Positions 26,811 to 33,899 of a stretch of DNA of 44,156 nucleotides are shown piece after piece. Under the pieces are notes generated by a model that did not search any database, was not told where the DNA came from, and saw nothing but the letters and a program-made list of their open reading frames with translations. How positions within the stretch are numbered: the stretch's first letter is position 1; each line of letters starts with the position of its first letter. This stretch comes from a virus, in the IMG/VR virus record IMGVR_UViG_3300034152_000193, positions 1-44,156 of that record; one strand, written 5' to 3'. The position numbers and the translations under genes were made by a program.

Positions 26811-27743
26811 CTAGGTACAACTCTCCGTCGAGAGAGGGGCGCTGCAGTCGCCTGGAGTTGCCACCTCGGCGCTCTGTTGCTCTAACGCAGCAACAGGAAT
26901 GACATAAGATTTTCCAATCTCCTGGCATTGGTGTTTGATTTCGAGATACAACTCAGCCGTGTTGATCTCACCATTCGCCCAAGCCAGGCAACGTGTAGCG
27001 AAGCCAAAGCCGGGACCGGATTTACCAATGTGGTGAATCATGTCCTGAACTTCATTCTTCGCTCGTCGCTTCTTCTTGTAGGGGTCTGCTTCTGGTTTCT
27101 TCGCGACACTGATTCCCTTCTCACCACGAAGCAGAGCATTCTTGATTGCCCGGACAGCAGCAAACTGCGCTTCCTGTACCTTCGTCGGGTCATCAGATGT
27201 CCCCTTGAGTCCGTAAATCTGCTTAATCTGCGCCTGGTTCAAAAGACCCGCGGCAGCTTCCTCCTGAATCACTTCCGGCAGTTCTAACAGATTGTATCGA
27301 ATCTGCACCCAAGATCGAGTGCGCCCAACAGCTTCCGCAGCCGCTTCCTGCACAAGACCCAATTCCTTGAGCTTGAGGAGCGCCTTCGCCTCCTGCAAAA
27401 TGTTGAGTTCGGCCCGTTGGAGGTTCTCGCTGAGGTTGAACACCCGAGCTTGAACCTCCGTGAGCCCACGTTTGATCATCGCCGGAATGACATCTCTGCG
27501 AAGAATCTCAAAAGCACGGTGTCGTCTGTGACCGGCAACAATTCTGTAACATTTTCCGTCCGGCAACTCGCCCGCAATCTCTTCGGCTGGCTGCACGGCG
27601 ATCGGAAACTGCAAACCGTTTTGGTCAATATCCTTCGCAAGCGAATGAACATCCATCGGAGCAATAAATCCACGACAGTTGAAACCCTGATCCGAATGGA
27701 TCTCAGCCATCGGAATCTCATGTACTTCATAGTTGTTGTCCAT
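26811..27743 (-). CDS. ParB-like protein with HTH
   Basis: A 310-aa protein. Box I/II of the ParB N-domain is visible: NGLQFPIAVQP, then CYRIVAGHRRHRAFEIL (G-x-R-R-x-x-A). The HTH region follows (NLSENLQRAELNILQEAKALL, then VQEAAAEAVGRTRSWVQIRY). The C-terminal third is basic then cysteine-poor, ending with a Ser-rich tail. ParB proteins load on parS sites using CTP; phage copies also act as nucleases or regulators. Start ATG 27743 follows the upstream TAA by 1 base. It may be the factor for the 14-bp palindrome; untested. Confidence 0.85.
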   Translation of the reverse strand: MDNNYEVHEIPMAEIHSDQGFNCRGFIAPMDVHSLAKDIDQNGLQFPIAVQPAEEIAGELPDGKCYRIVAGHRRHRAFEILRRDVIPAMIKRGLTEVQARVFNLSENLQRAELNILQEAKALLKLKELGLVQEAAAEAVGRTRSWVQIRYNLLELPEVIQEEAAAGLLNQAQIKQIYGLKGTSDDPTKVQEAQFAAVRAIKNALLRGEKGISVAKKPEADPYKKKRRAKNEVQDMIHHIGKSGPGFGFATRCLAWANGEINTAELYLEIKHQCQEIGKSYVIPVAALEQQSAEVATPGDCSAPLSTESCT

Positions 27744-27744
27744 T

Positions 27745-29028
27745 TTAACCCTCTGGCGATGCGAGTGAAACTTTATAACGCTCAGGTGTTTCCACTTCAC
27801 GGCGGAGCTTGATAGGCAAACGCCACGTCATGCCGCGTTTTTCGTGGACGCCATGCAACAACTGCATGGGCTCGTTGTATGCGTCCAAGCTGTTAAAGGC
27901 ATAAGGATCAGTCCCGATCCAGGCCCCATTGATTATAGTCTCACCCTTCAACGCTTGCTGCGTTCCGAGCGTGTGGAAATGGCCCATACAGTAGTAGTCG
28001 ATCCTTCGATCATGGGCGGCGTTCAGGGCCATGAGTCGGCGTGTCTTGCGTTCAATACCATACCAAGGCACGCCAGCCCAACCACGAATGTCATCGCCGT
28101 GCGAAGTGTGGAAGTAGAATCCTTCGATTTCGATGACGGCGGAGAATGAGTCTGGAATCAAAAATTCAACGTTCCACAAATCCTTGCAATACGAACGTGA
28201 TGTCTCAGCGATCAGATAATCCCAACTGTCCCAGGCTGCCTGGTAATCTTTCTTCCGAACATCCTTGCGACGGCCGTGGTTGCCACTCAGATACAGAACC
28301 TTAACCTCGGGGAACCACTCCGAGAGATCACGGATCATTTGAGCATGAAACTGACCAATCGCCAAACAATTCCTCATCATGTTGCCGAAATGACTGTGTT
28401 CAACGGCTCGATGAATCTCACCGCCTGTGTGGTCGCCGTAGGCCAAAACCCAAAGCGTATTGAACTCATAACCCACCATCCGATTGCGGGTAAAATCACA
28501 GACCGTATCGACAAGATTCTCGCCGCGAGCCATTGCTACATTGAAGTCGTGACGCTCCAAATCCTGAACACGGTGCGGTAGGATCACAGAATCATGATGT
28601 CCGTCGCTCAAATGTAGAGCACATGATTCCTTAACAGGGCCTTTGACTAACTTCTGCCAGGATGGATATGGTGGCGGAATCGGTTGTGCCAATTCCTGAA
28701 GCTGCTCTCCCAGAGCTTTCAAAAGCATCTGGTTCTTTTGAGCTGCGGATAGTTGAGCCTTCGTGACACGGAGTTCATCCTGCATCAGATGAATCCGGCC
28801 TTCTAGCTCATTCACAACTCCGAGTTCAGACTCAGGCAAATCAGCTTTCGTTTGCTTCTTTTGTGTCTCCCCTCTACTGAAGACACCCATCTTGTTCAAG
28901 CGGTAACTCAGCGATGACACAGGCATCTCAGCTTCACGCGCTGCCTGAGCTATCGACATTCCGTTTGCAACTTTGGCCGCTGCCGCAGCGACCAGCTCAT
29001 CGGAGTGTTGTTTCTCGAACTTAGTCAT
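27745..29028 (-). CDS. HTH-calcineurin-like phosphoesterase
   Basis: A 427-aa two-domain protein. Residues 10-55 form an HTH (AKVANGMSIAQAAREAEMPV, then SLSYRLNKMGVF), followed by a coiled coil (ELGVVNELEGRIHLMQDEL). From about residue 135 the metallophosphoesterase motifs appear: LHLSDGHHD, GDHTGGE, GNHGRRKD, TSHGDD and GHFHT. Relatives cleave phosphodiesters with two metal ions. DNA binding plus nuclease fits a DNA-processing role. Overlaps the SNF2-like gene by 8 bases. Contains exact palindrome at 28147. Confidence 0.85.
   Translation of the reverse strand: MTKFEKQHSDELVAAAAAKVANGMSIAQAAREAEMPVSSLSYRLNKMGVFSRGETQKKQTKADLPESELGVVNELEGRIHLMQDELRVTKAQLSAAQKNQMLLKALGEQLQELAQPIPPPYPSWQKLVKGPVKESCALHLSDGHHDSVILPHRVQDLERHDFNVAMARGENLVDTVCDFTRNRMVGYEFNTLWVLAYGDHTGGEIHRAVEHSHFGNMMRNCLAIGQFHAQMIRDLSEWFPEVKVLYLSGNHGRRKDVRKKDYQAAWDSWDYLIAETSRSYCKDLWNVEFLIPDSFSAVIEIEGFYFHTSHGDDIRGWAGVPWYGIERKTRRLMALNAAHDRRIDYYCMGHFHTLGTQQALKGETIINGAWIGTDPYAFNSLDAYNEPMQLLHGVHEKRGMTWRLPIKLRREVETPERYKVSLASPEG
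28147..28160. promoter_or_regulatory. dispersed 14-bp palindrome, exact copy
   Basis: TGAGTCTGGAATCA inside the phosphoesterase gene. Confidence 0.5.
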
Positions 29029-30979
29029 TAAGACTCTCCAAGACTTGAGCCATTGAGATGTCGATACCCATTGTTAGATCCTGTCTCGCCCTCTTCTCCT
29101 CTATGTTTTGATAAACAAGGTAATCTGTTGGTAGATGAAAAAGATCAATAATGGTAGCACCGCGTACAGTATCCATACCAACGCGGTGAATGCGATCTTC
29201 GCTCTGTATCCGATCAACAGCGTTAAAAGTGTTCGACCAGTACACACACGAAGGCGACGCAGTGAGCGTAAGACCCATACCAGCAGCACCAGGCTGACCA
29301 ACAAACCCAATGTTCCGATTGTCATTGCTTTGGAATAACTCAAGAGGGTTGACATCTGGAATAGAACAATGCTTCCCACGGCCGTCCCAACGGAAGACTT
29401 CCCACTTCATGTCTTCGAAGATTCGGACGCAGCGATCGACGGAACCAGTGAATCCTGCGTACACGACCAAGCGTCCAACCTCTGCGTGTCGCTCAATCAG
29501 ATCACGTAGGGCATCCTCCTTCGGACACTGAACTTCTTTCGCGAAGCGTGTGAACGTGTCTACCTCACCCCTACCACTGCAACGAATGCACTCAATGAGT
29601 TTACGATCAAAATGTCGTTCTCGCCAGTCATCCTCGGACTCATCGAGTTGCAACGGTGGAAGATTGAGTTCAAACTCGGGTTTGATAACCCAATCCATCA
29701 TTTCCTTTTTGCCCTCGCAAATTGGGCAGGTCTCAACACCTGTCTTCTCCTGGTCGTACAGGAAGCCGTCAGATAGCGTTCGAAGGCGGACCAACGCTTC
29801 AGCAACGCTTGGAGCCGTCGAGGCAATAGTCCGAGCAATCTGGATGAGCTTCTTCGTGGGTTCAAGATGTATCTTGTCATAACGCTTGTCGGGCAAGTCT
29901 ACGCAATCTTTCTTGAATTGCGTTAGAACAAGGCCGCTCATTCTGCGGTGTAATTTTGCAACCTCATTGACTGCGAGTGTGAAATCATGGATAGCGACAT
30001 CTTCGTCATCGCAGAACTGAGCCATCTCAGAATTGTGCTCCGGCGCGCCTTCTTCCTTGCCACACACGTCACATATACCGTCTCGATCTTTCCATGTCTC
30101 GATGTGCGGAAACGCACCAGCACCAAAATCGCGTTCAACCACAACGGCCAAGCGACTTCGTAGTTTGTTGTAATCTCCCTCAATCAAATAACCCGGACGA
30201 GCGATGTGGCACTGCATCCACCAATCCAGTGGACTTTTGGGTGCTGGAGAGCCCGTCATCAGGACAATGTAGCAATCGTCTCCCCAATACTCTCGCATTG
30301 CACATGCGATCATGTACGCGGCCTGGGATCGTTGCGACGTTGGATTCTTATACATGGACGACTCATCCAGAGTCAACCACTGCGGCGGAACAATGTCCAT
30401 GCCTTCGAGTTCCCGGATACGCTTGACCAAGCCTCTGTCGGTCATCATTTCCGGTCGAATTCTGGCGTTCCACTTTTTGAGTTCAAGATCAACGGCATCC
30501 AGAGCAGATCGCGGGGCGACGTACCAGCAACCATGTGGATCAGCCTGTTCGCGAGCCTCGATCTCGGATAGAGTTTTGCCGACGCCCATTTCGCCAGCTA
30601 GGATACACTGCTTGCGAGTCAGAAAGAAACGTACTGCGGTACACTGATGGCTCATGAGACAATCACGAACCATCGTGGTCTCAATCAAATCCTGCTTGTA
30701 CCTGGCATACGGTTTGTGACCCTGAAGATAAGCCAGTTGGAAAGCGTTATGCTGCGTATCCTTTGCGGACCAGAGTTTGTCACGGCCAAAAGTCTTGAGA
30801 ACGAAATCACGATGCGGAGCGCCCTCGTACCCGTGGTACGCATGACCCTCCATCATCTTGATTTCAGCATTTAACTTTTTACTAAATCCTGCGAGAAAGA
30901 AGATTCGATCTGCGACATACACCAGTTTCACAGGAAACCAGCGCTTCCCTAGGGCGAGCTTCGTCTCGATTGTTTTCAT
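29021..30979 (-). CDS. SNF2-family helicase with zinc inserts
   Basis: A 652-aa SF2 ATPase. Walker A is AGEMGVGKTLSE (about residue 130), motif II LDESSMYKNP, motif III LMTGSPAP. The C-lobe has YAGFTGSVDR, GAAGMGLTLTASPSCVYWS and motif VI QSEDRIHRVG. A zinc insert occurs between the lobes (CDVCGKE; then CPICEGKK with CIRCSGRG, DnaJ-like). The N-terminal 100 residues form an extra module. It remodels DNA or protein-DNA complexes; phage versions assist replication or recombination. ATGA overlap with the gene upstream. Confidence 0.88.
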   Translation of the reverse strand: MKTIETKLALGKRWFPVKLVYVADRIFFLAGFSKKLNAEIKMMEGHAYHGYEGAPHRDFVLKTFGRDKLWSAKDTQHNAFQLAYLQGHKPYARYKQDLIETTMVRDCLMSHQCTAVRFFLTRKQCILAGEMGVGKTLSEIEAREQADPHGCWYVAPRSALDAVDLELKKWNARIRPEMMTDRGLVKRIRELEGMDIVPPQWLTLDESSMYKNPTSQRSQAAYMIACAMREYWGDDCYIVLMTGSPAPKSPLDWWMQCHIARPGYLIEGDYNKLRSRLAVVVERDFGAGAFPHIETWKDRDGICDVCGKEEGAPEHNSEMAQFCDDEDVAIHDFTLAVNEVAKLHRRMSGLVLTQFKKDCVDLPDKRYDKIHLEPTKKLIQIARTIASTAPSVAEALVRLRTLSDGFLYDQEKTGVETCPICEGKKEMMDWVIKPEFELNLPPLQLDESEDDWRERHFDRKLIECIRCSGRGEVDTFTRFAKEVQCPKEDALRDLIERHAEVGRLVVYAGFTGSVDRCVRIFEDMKWEVFRWDGRGKHCSIPDVNPLELFQSNDNRNIGFVGQPGAAGMGLTLTASPSCVYWSNTFNAVDRIQSEDRIHRVGMDTVRGATIIDLFHLPTDYLVYQNIEEKRARQDLTMGIDISMAQVLESLND

Positions 30980-31506
30980 ATTTTGTATTCTAGAATCAAG
31001 GTTCCATCTGAGAGTGATTTCTGCCGATAGTCATGCCAAACATCACTAAAGCCAAGTTTCTCGAACATAGCTTTGATTTGGTTGAACAGCGCACGCAATC
31101 GTTTGGGTGCATTCTCAGAGCAGCACGTCAGCACTGCTTGTCGCCATTCGCCCAAATTTCCAGAAACAATTGCAAGTCGTTGTTTGTCAGCTTTCGTTGA
31201 AACAGTGTCCAGGTTCGTATTTTCAGCAATTTCCAAGATCACTGAGTTTGAACTCAGGACCATGAACGAGAAGAACAGATGCTGAAGATACGGGCCTGGA
31301 CGCCTAAGCTGTGCTTTGGCGTCCACTTCCTTACCGATTTTGAACTCAGCAAGGCTGGCCGCATACTTAGCCAGGTCGGATAACTTCGAGGGCGAAGCAT
31401 CAGTACCCCTAGCAGGACTACGACCGAGTATCTCCGTACATACTTGTAGATATTGTTGCCAAGCAACATTTGTCAACGCAATAGGAGCAACTCGGTCGTC
31501 ATACAT
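30976..31506 (-). CDS. hypothetical protein (176 aa)
   Basis: Starts MYDDRVAPIALTNVAWQQY at a TGATG junction. Helix-rich, with LRALFNQIKAMFEKLGFSD and an end ILEYKI. No recognised family. Sits between the acidic-tail protein and the SNF2 helicase, all coupled, so possibly in the same complex. Has an exact 14-bp palindrome at 31243. Confidence 0.65.
   Translation of the reverse strand: MYDDRVAPIALTNVAWQQYLQVCTEILGRSPARGTDASPSKLSDLAKYAASLAEFKIGKEVDAKAQLRRPGPYLQHLFFSFMVLSSNSVILEIAENTNLDTVSTKADKQRLAIVSGNLGEWRQAVLTCCSENAPKRLRALFNQIKAMFEKLGFSDVWHDYRQKSLSDGTLILEYKI
31243..31256. promoter_or_regulatory. dispersed 14-bp palindrome, exact copy
   Basis: TGAGTTTGAACTCA inside the 176-aa gene. Confidence 0.5.
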
Positions 31507-32180
31507 CAGCGCTCAACGTCCTCCTTGTCGCTGTCATCCACCTTCTCACCGGGGCTGAGCTTCGGAGGATTCTTGAAACGCTGAATCTCATCCTCGACCG
31601 CATCAGGGTCGGGGAGAACGGAGGGGAGCGCGGAACAAGCACCGATGACGGGTCCGTGCCACTTGTACTTTCCGTTGTCGATCAGGCGAGACTTGAGATT
31701 GCACGCCTTTCCACCGAGGAACGGACTGAACTTGCGGGCCACACGCTTCATCGTTTTGGAGCCGCAGAACAGCGTAGCAAAGACGTTCTCGGAAGGAACC
31801 CAGACAAGGAACTCGGGGCCGCACATTGCGCCAACGACGCCACTGGCCTGGAGTTCTTTGATACGAACGTACTCGGGATCAGCCGTGTCGTAGACGACGG
31901 TGATTTCGCCGTCTTCTTCTTTCTGGAAAGCACGAGCACGTACAACGAAGATGACAACATCGATCTCTTTGCCGAGATCAGTAATGTTGCCGTCGCGGAC
32001 GATACCGTAGTTGCCGCCACTGATTTTACCCTCAGCGACGGCACTGCTCTTCGTGGTGAACAATTGAACATAGGGAAGGAACGTACCGCCGGACGCGACG
32101 TCGTTCAGCAACGCCTGATCCGCGGCAATCATTTCACCACCAAGAGACTCAACAGGAACGAGAGCTTTGTCTTCTGACAT
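31506..32180 (-). CDS. hypothetical protein with acidic C-tail, ssDNA-binding-like layout
   Basis: A 224-aa protein beginning MSEDKALVPVESLGGEMIA. A beta-rich core (EIDVVIFVVRARAFQ, EFLVWVPSENVFATLF) ends in an acidic, disordered tail (PGEKVDDSDKEDVER). Abundant operon-leading proteins with this layout are often phage SSBs, but no OB signature can be proven by eye. AGAGG RBS precedes ATG 32180. Placed between ParB-like and helicase genes. Confidence 0.65.
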   Translation of the reverse strand: MSEDKALVPVESLGGEMIAADQALLNDVASGGTFLPYVQLFTTKSSAVAEGKISGGNYGIVRDGNITDLGKEIDVVIFVVRARAFQKEEDGEITVVYDTADPEYVRIKELQASGVVGAMCGPEFLVWVPSENVFATLFCGSKTMKRVARKFSPFLGGKACNLKSRLIDNGKYKWHGPVIGACSALPSVLPDPDAVEDEIQRFKNPPKLSPGEKVDDSDKEDVER

Positions 32181-32201
32181 TTGTACCTCTGAAGTGAAAG
32201 G

Positions 32202-32258
32202 TTAAAAGAAGAACCCAATGAAACCGGCAAAGAAAAGCAACGACCTGCGCGGCATCAT
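32202..32258 (-). other. hairpin plus possible 18-aa hydrophobic peptide in a gene gap
   Basis: The 108-base gap between the first ParB-like gene and the next one holds a hairpin GCGGCA-TGA-TGCCGC (32249-32263). Its loop contains an ATG opening an 18-codon frame (MMPRRSLLFFAGFIGFFF). There is no T run and no clear RBS. It may be a weak attenuator or a leader peptide; evidence is thin. Confidence 0.25.
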
Positions 32259-32288
32259 GCCGCACAGGCCGCGCCCGGGAGATGGAAA

Positions 32289-33275
32289 TCAGTCTTGCGC
32301 TGCCTGCTTGGCCTCGTACTCTTCCTTGGCCTTCGCGGCGGCTTCGGCGGCTTCCTTCGCCTTCTTCTCTTCGCGCTCGGCCTTCCGCTTGGCCTTCTCT
32401 TCCTCGATACGCTGACGCCGCTCATTCCAAGCAGCCTCTTGCACCTGCACGCTGACAGGATCAAGATTCAGCACCCACTGAAGGGCGAGGTAAGCCGCGT
32501 CTTCCTTGGTGTCGCAGTCAGCGACCAGCGAGGACACGACAGTGCGGCTGGCGAGTTCAGACTCAATATCGGTCTTCTTGCGAAGTCGAACCGTGGGTTT
32601 GAACTCAGGCTTGCTCGCTTCCTTACCCTTCTTCTCGGCTTCCTTGATTTCCTTCAGGCGGGTGGTCACGAGCGGGCCGAACTCGGTCGTCGGCATGGAC
32701 ATCGCACCGTCAATGTAGTTCATCTGCTCCTCGTGAGGCAGCTTCGCCAACACAACGGCGTTCGATACCGCGATCTTGCCTTCATCAACGAGAGCCTGGA
32801 CCTGCTGCTCCAACTTGAGCAAGTTGAAACGCTGGCTCAGCCACGTCGGGCTCCGGTGAACACGATTCGCCAGATCGACCATCGTCCACGTCGGGTTGGC
32901 CGAAATGATGCGCTGCAAGTGCTTCGTGTACTGGACCGGCTTCGTCTCGACACGCATCGCGTTGCCGATGATCTGAGCCAAGTGAGCCTCGGTCTCGTCA
33001 AGATTCTTGACGAGGACGGGGATCTCGCTGAGTCCAACCTCAGAAGCAGCCGTGTACCGGTGCAGGCCGTCGATGATCTCGTAAAACGTAACGGTGGTCC
33101 CTTCAACGTCTTCGGTTCGCTCACGAACGTTGATGGGGTTCAGAATACCGATCGAAGGATCGGCGATCGAGTCCCGGAGTTGGATATAGTCTTCGGACTC
33201 TCGATCAACGGAGCGGAGGGCGACCGGATTCGGTCGAATGTCGGAGATGGGAACTACTGCTGTGGTTCCACTCAT
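32289..33275 (-). CDS. ParB-like protein with HTH (first gene of the leftward array)
   Basis: A 328-aa protein. IGILNPINVRERTED and YEIIDGLHRYTAASEVGLSEI match ParB boxes with G-x-H-R replacing G-x-R-R. An HTH follows (WTMVDLANRVHRSPTWLSQRF). Then come charged linkers and a long Lys/Glu/Ala coiled coil at the C-terminus (RKAEREEKKAKEAAEAAAKA). ATG 33275 is preferred over 33290 because GGGAG lies 8 bases upstream. Being first behind the minus promoter and next to the putative origin, it may control or segregate the replicon. Confidence 0.85.
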   Translation of the reverse strand: MSGTTAVVPISDIRPNPVALRSVDRESEDYIQLRDSIADPSIGILNPINVRERTEDVEGTTVTFYEIIDGLHRYTAASEVGLSEIPVLVKNLDETEAHLAQIIGNAMRVETKPVQYTKHLQRIISANPTWTMVDLANRVHRSPTWLSQRFNLLKLEQQVQALVDEGKIAVSNAVVLAKLPHEEQMNYIDGAMSMPTTEFGPLVTTRLKEIKEAEKKGKEASKPEFKPTVRLRKKTDIESELASRTVVSSLVADCDTKEDAAYLALQWVLNLDPVSVQVQEAAWNERRQRIEEEKAKRKAEREEKKAKEAAEAAAKAKEEYEAKQAAQD

Positions 33276-33337
33276 ACTTAGTTCTCCCATGAAATTGAAA
33301 AGAAACTCAAAACGTCTTGGAGGTCGTTTCCATTTTC

Positions 33338-33351
33338 TGAGTTTGAACTCA
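33338..33351. promoter_or_regulatory. 14-bp palindrome in the leftward 5' UTR
   Basis: TGAGTTTGAACTCA lies about 60 bases downstream of the predicted leftward start of transcription and about 60 bases before ATG 33275. Exact match. Confidence 0.6.
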
Positions 33352-33413
33352 AGTTGCCGGTTTCAAAAACTCAACTCAGAATTCCATCTGAATGGAAATC
33401 CTCCCGCTACTCT

Positions 33414-33442
33414 ATTATAGCCCGAAAATCGCGAATTGTTGC
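33414..33442 (-). promoter_or_regulatory. leftward twin promoter
   Basis: Minus strand TATAAT at 33419-33414, with GCAACA 17 bases upstream (weak -35, 3 of 6 to consensus) embedded in TTCTGCGCAACAATTCG. The same element recurs on the plus strand at the right arm. Transcription should start near 33407. Confidence 0.7.
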
Positions 33443-33489
33443 GCAGAATTTTATTCAATTATATTATATACACGCACGCGAGGAATCAT

Positions 33490-33516
33490 CGTAAGTTGTT
33501 GCTATCAAAGGACTTA
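33490..33516. repeat. iteron copy 1
   Basis: 27 bp beginning CGTAAGTTGTTGCTATC and ending GGACTTA. The ends TAAGT and ACTTA are inverted, so the repeat is a dyad with 15 bases between arms; the next bases extend it to CGTAAGT/ACTTACG. Identical to copy 2. Confidence 0.85.
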
Positions 33517-33553
33517 CGTCGCCTGTTAAATTGACTAGTGTTTTTAGTTACGT

Positions 33554-33580
33554 CGTAAGTTGTTGCTATCAAAGGACTTA
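33554..33580. repeat. iteron copy 2
   Basis: Identical to copy 1 over all 27 bases; starts 64 bp after it, about six helical turns. Confidence 0.85.
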
Positions 33581-33684
33581 GGTGCAAAGTTACAGGTTAT
33601 GTCGCGCCACTTACTGCTATATATTTTATTGAGTTGAGTTGAAAGCATACGGGCAATACAGAAAATATGTAACCTGTAATTCGA

Positions 33685-33711
33685 CGTAAGTTGTTATTAT
33701 CAAAGGACTTA
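33685..33711. repeat. iteron copy 3
   Basis: Differs from copies 1-2 at two adjacent central bases (TTGTTATTATC for TTGTTGCTATC). Starts 131 bp after copy 2 and runs one or two bases into the right inverted-repeat arm. Confidence 0.85.
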
Positions 33712-33720
33712 AAATTCTGC

Positions 33721-33749
33721 GCAACAATTCGTGTAAACTGGGCTATAAT
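33721..33749 (+). promoter_or_regulatory. rightward twin promoter
   Basis: TATAAT at 33744-33749 with GCAACA at 33721-33726, 17 bases apart. Same upstream element as the leftward promoter, so both probably answer to one regulator. Transcript starts near 33756 and reaches the primase-helicase ATG at 33900. Confidence 0.7.
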
Positions 33750-33799
33750 AGTCTAGACAACCATTCTATCTAAACACATAAAACACTGATTTGAGTTCT

Positions 33800-33872
33800 T
33801 GAGTTCAAACTCAATTTCCCATCTTCGCCTCTGAGTTCAAACTCAATCCTTAATGTTCTGAGTTAAGAATCA
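33800..33872. promoter_or_regulatory. three tandem 14-bp palindromes (operator cluster)
   Basis: Exact copies at 33800-33813 and 33832-33845 (TGAGTTCAAACTCA) and a one-mismatch copy at 33859-33872 (TGAGTTAAGAATCA). Centre spacings are 32 and 27 bp. They lie between the rightward promoter and the primase-helicase start, downstream of transcription initiation, as in roadblock or stoperator systems. Confidence 0.7.
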
Positions 33873-33899
33873 GTAGGGTCCGGGAGATGGGAGATAAAT

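Larger units (their letters stand above)
33412..33751. repeat. long inverted repeat enclosing the control region
   Basis: Left arm 33412-33453 and right arm 33710-33751. Two blocks match: 12 bases around the -10 box (CTATTATAGCCC vs GGGCTATAATAG) and 22 bases at the inner end (33432-33453 vs 33710-33731), all perfect, with an unmatched 8-base centre within the arm. The palindrome centre (about 33,581) encloses the iterons. Also TTACAGGTTA (33590) pairs with TAACCTGTAA (33670). Confidence 0.85.

Noticed and set aside
31656-32177. Plus-strand open frame of 173 codons
   Set aside because: Antisense to the acidic-tail gene; no RBS and no promoter; composition of a mirror frame.
32295-33281. Plus-strand open frame of 328 codons
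   Set aside because: Exactly antisense to the ParB-like gene, with Leu/Gly/Arg bias typical of a complementary-strand artefact of Lys/Glu-rich coding.
33490-33711. CRISPR array
   Set aside because: Only three repeats with unequal spacing (37 and 104 bp gaps), no leader or cas genes; iterons fit better.
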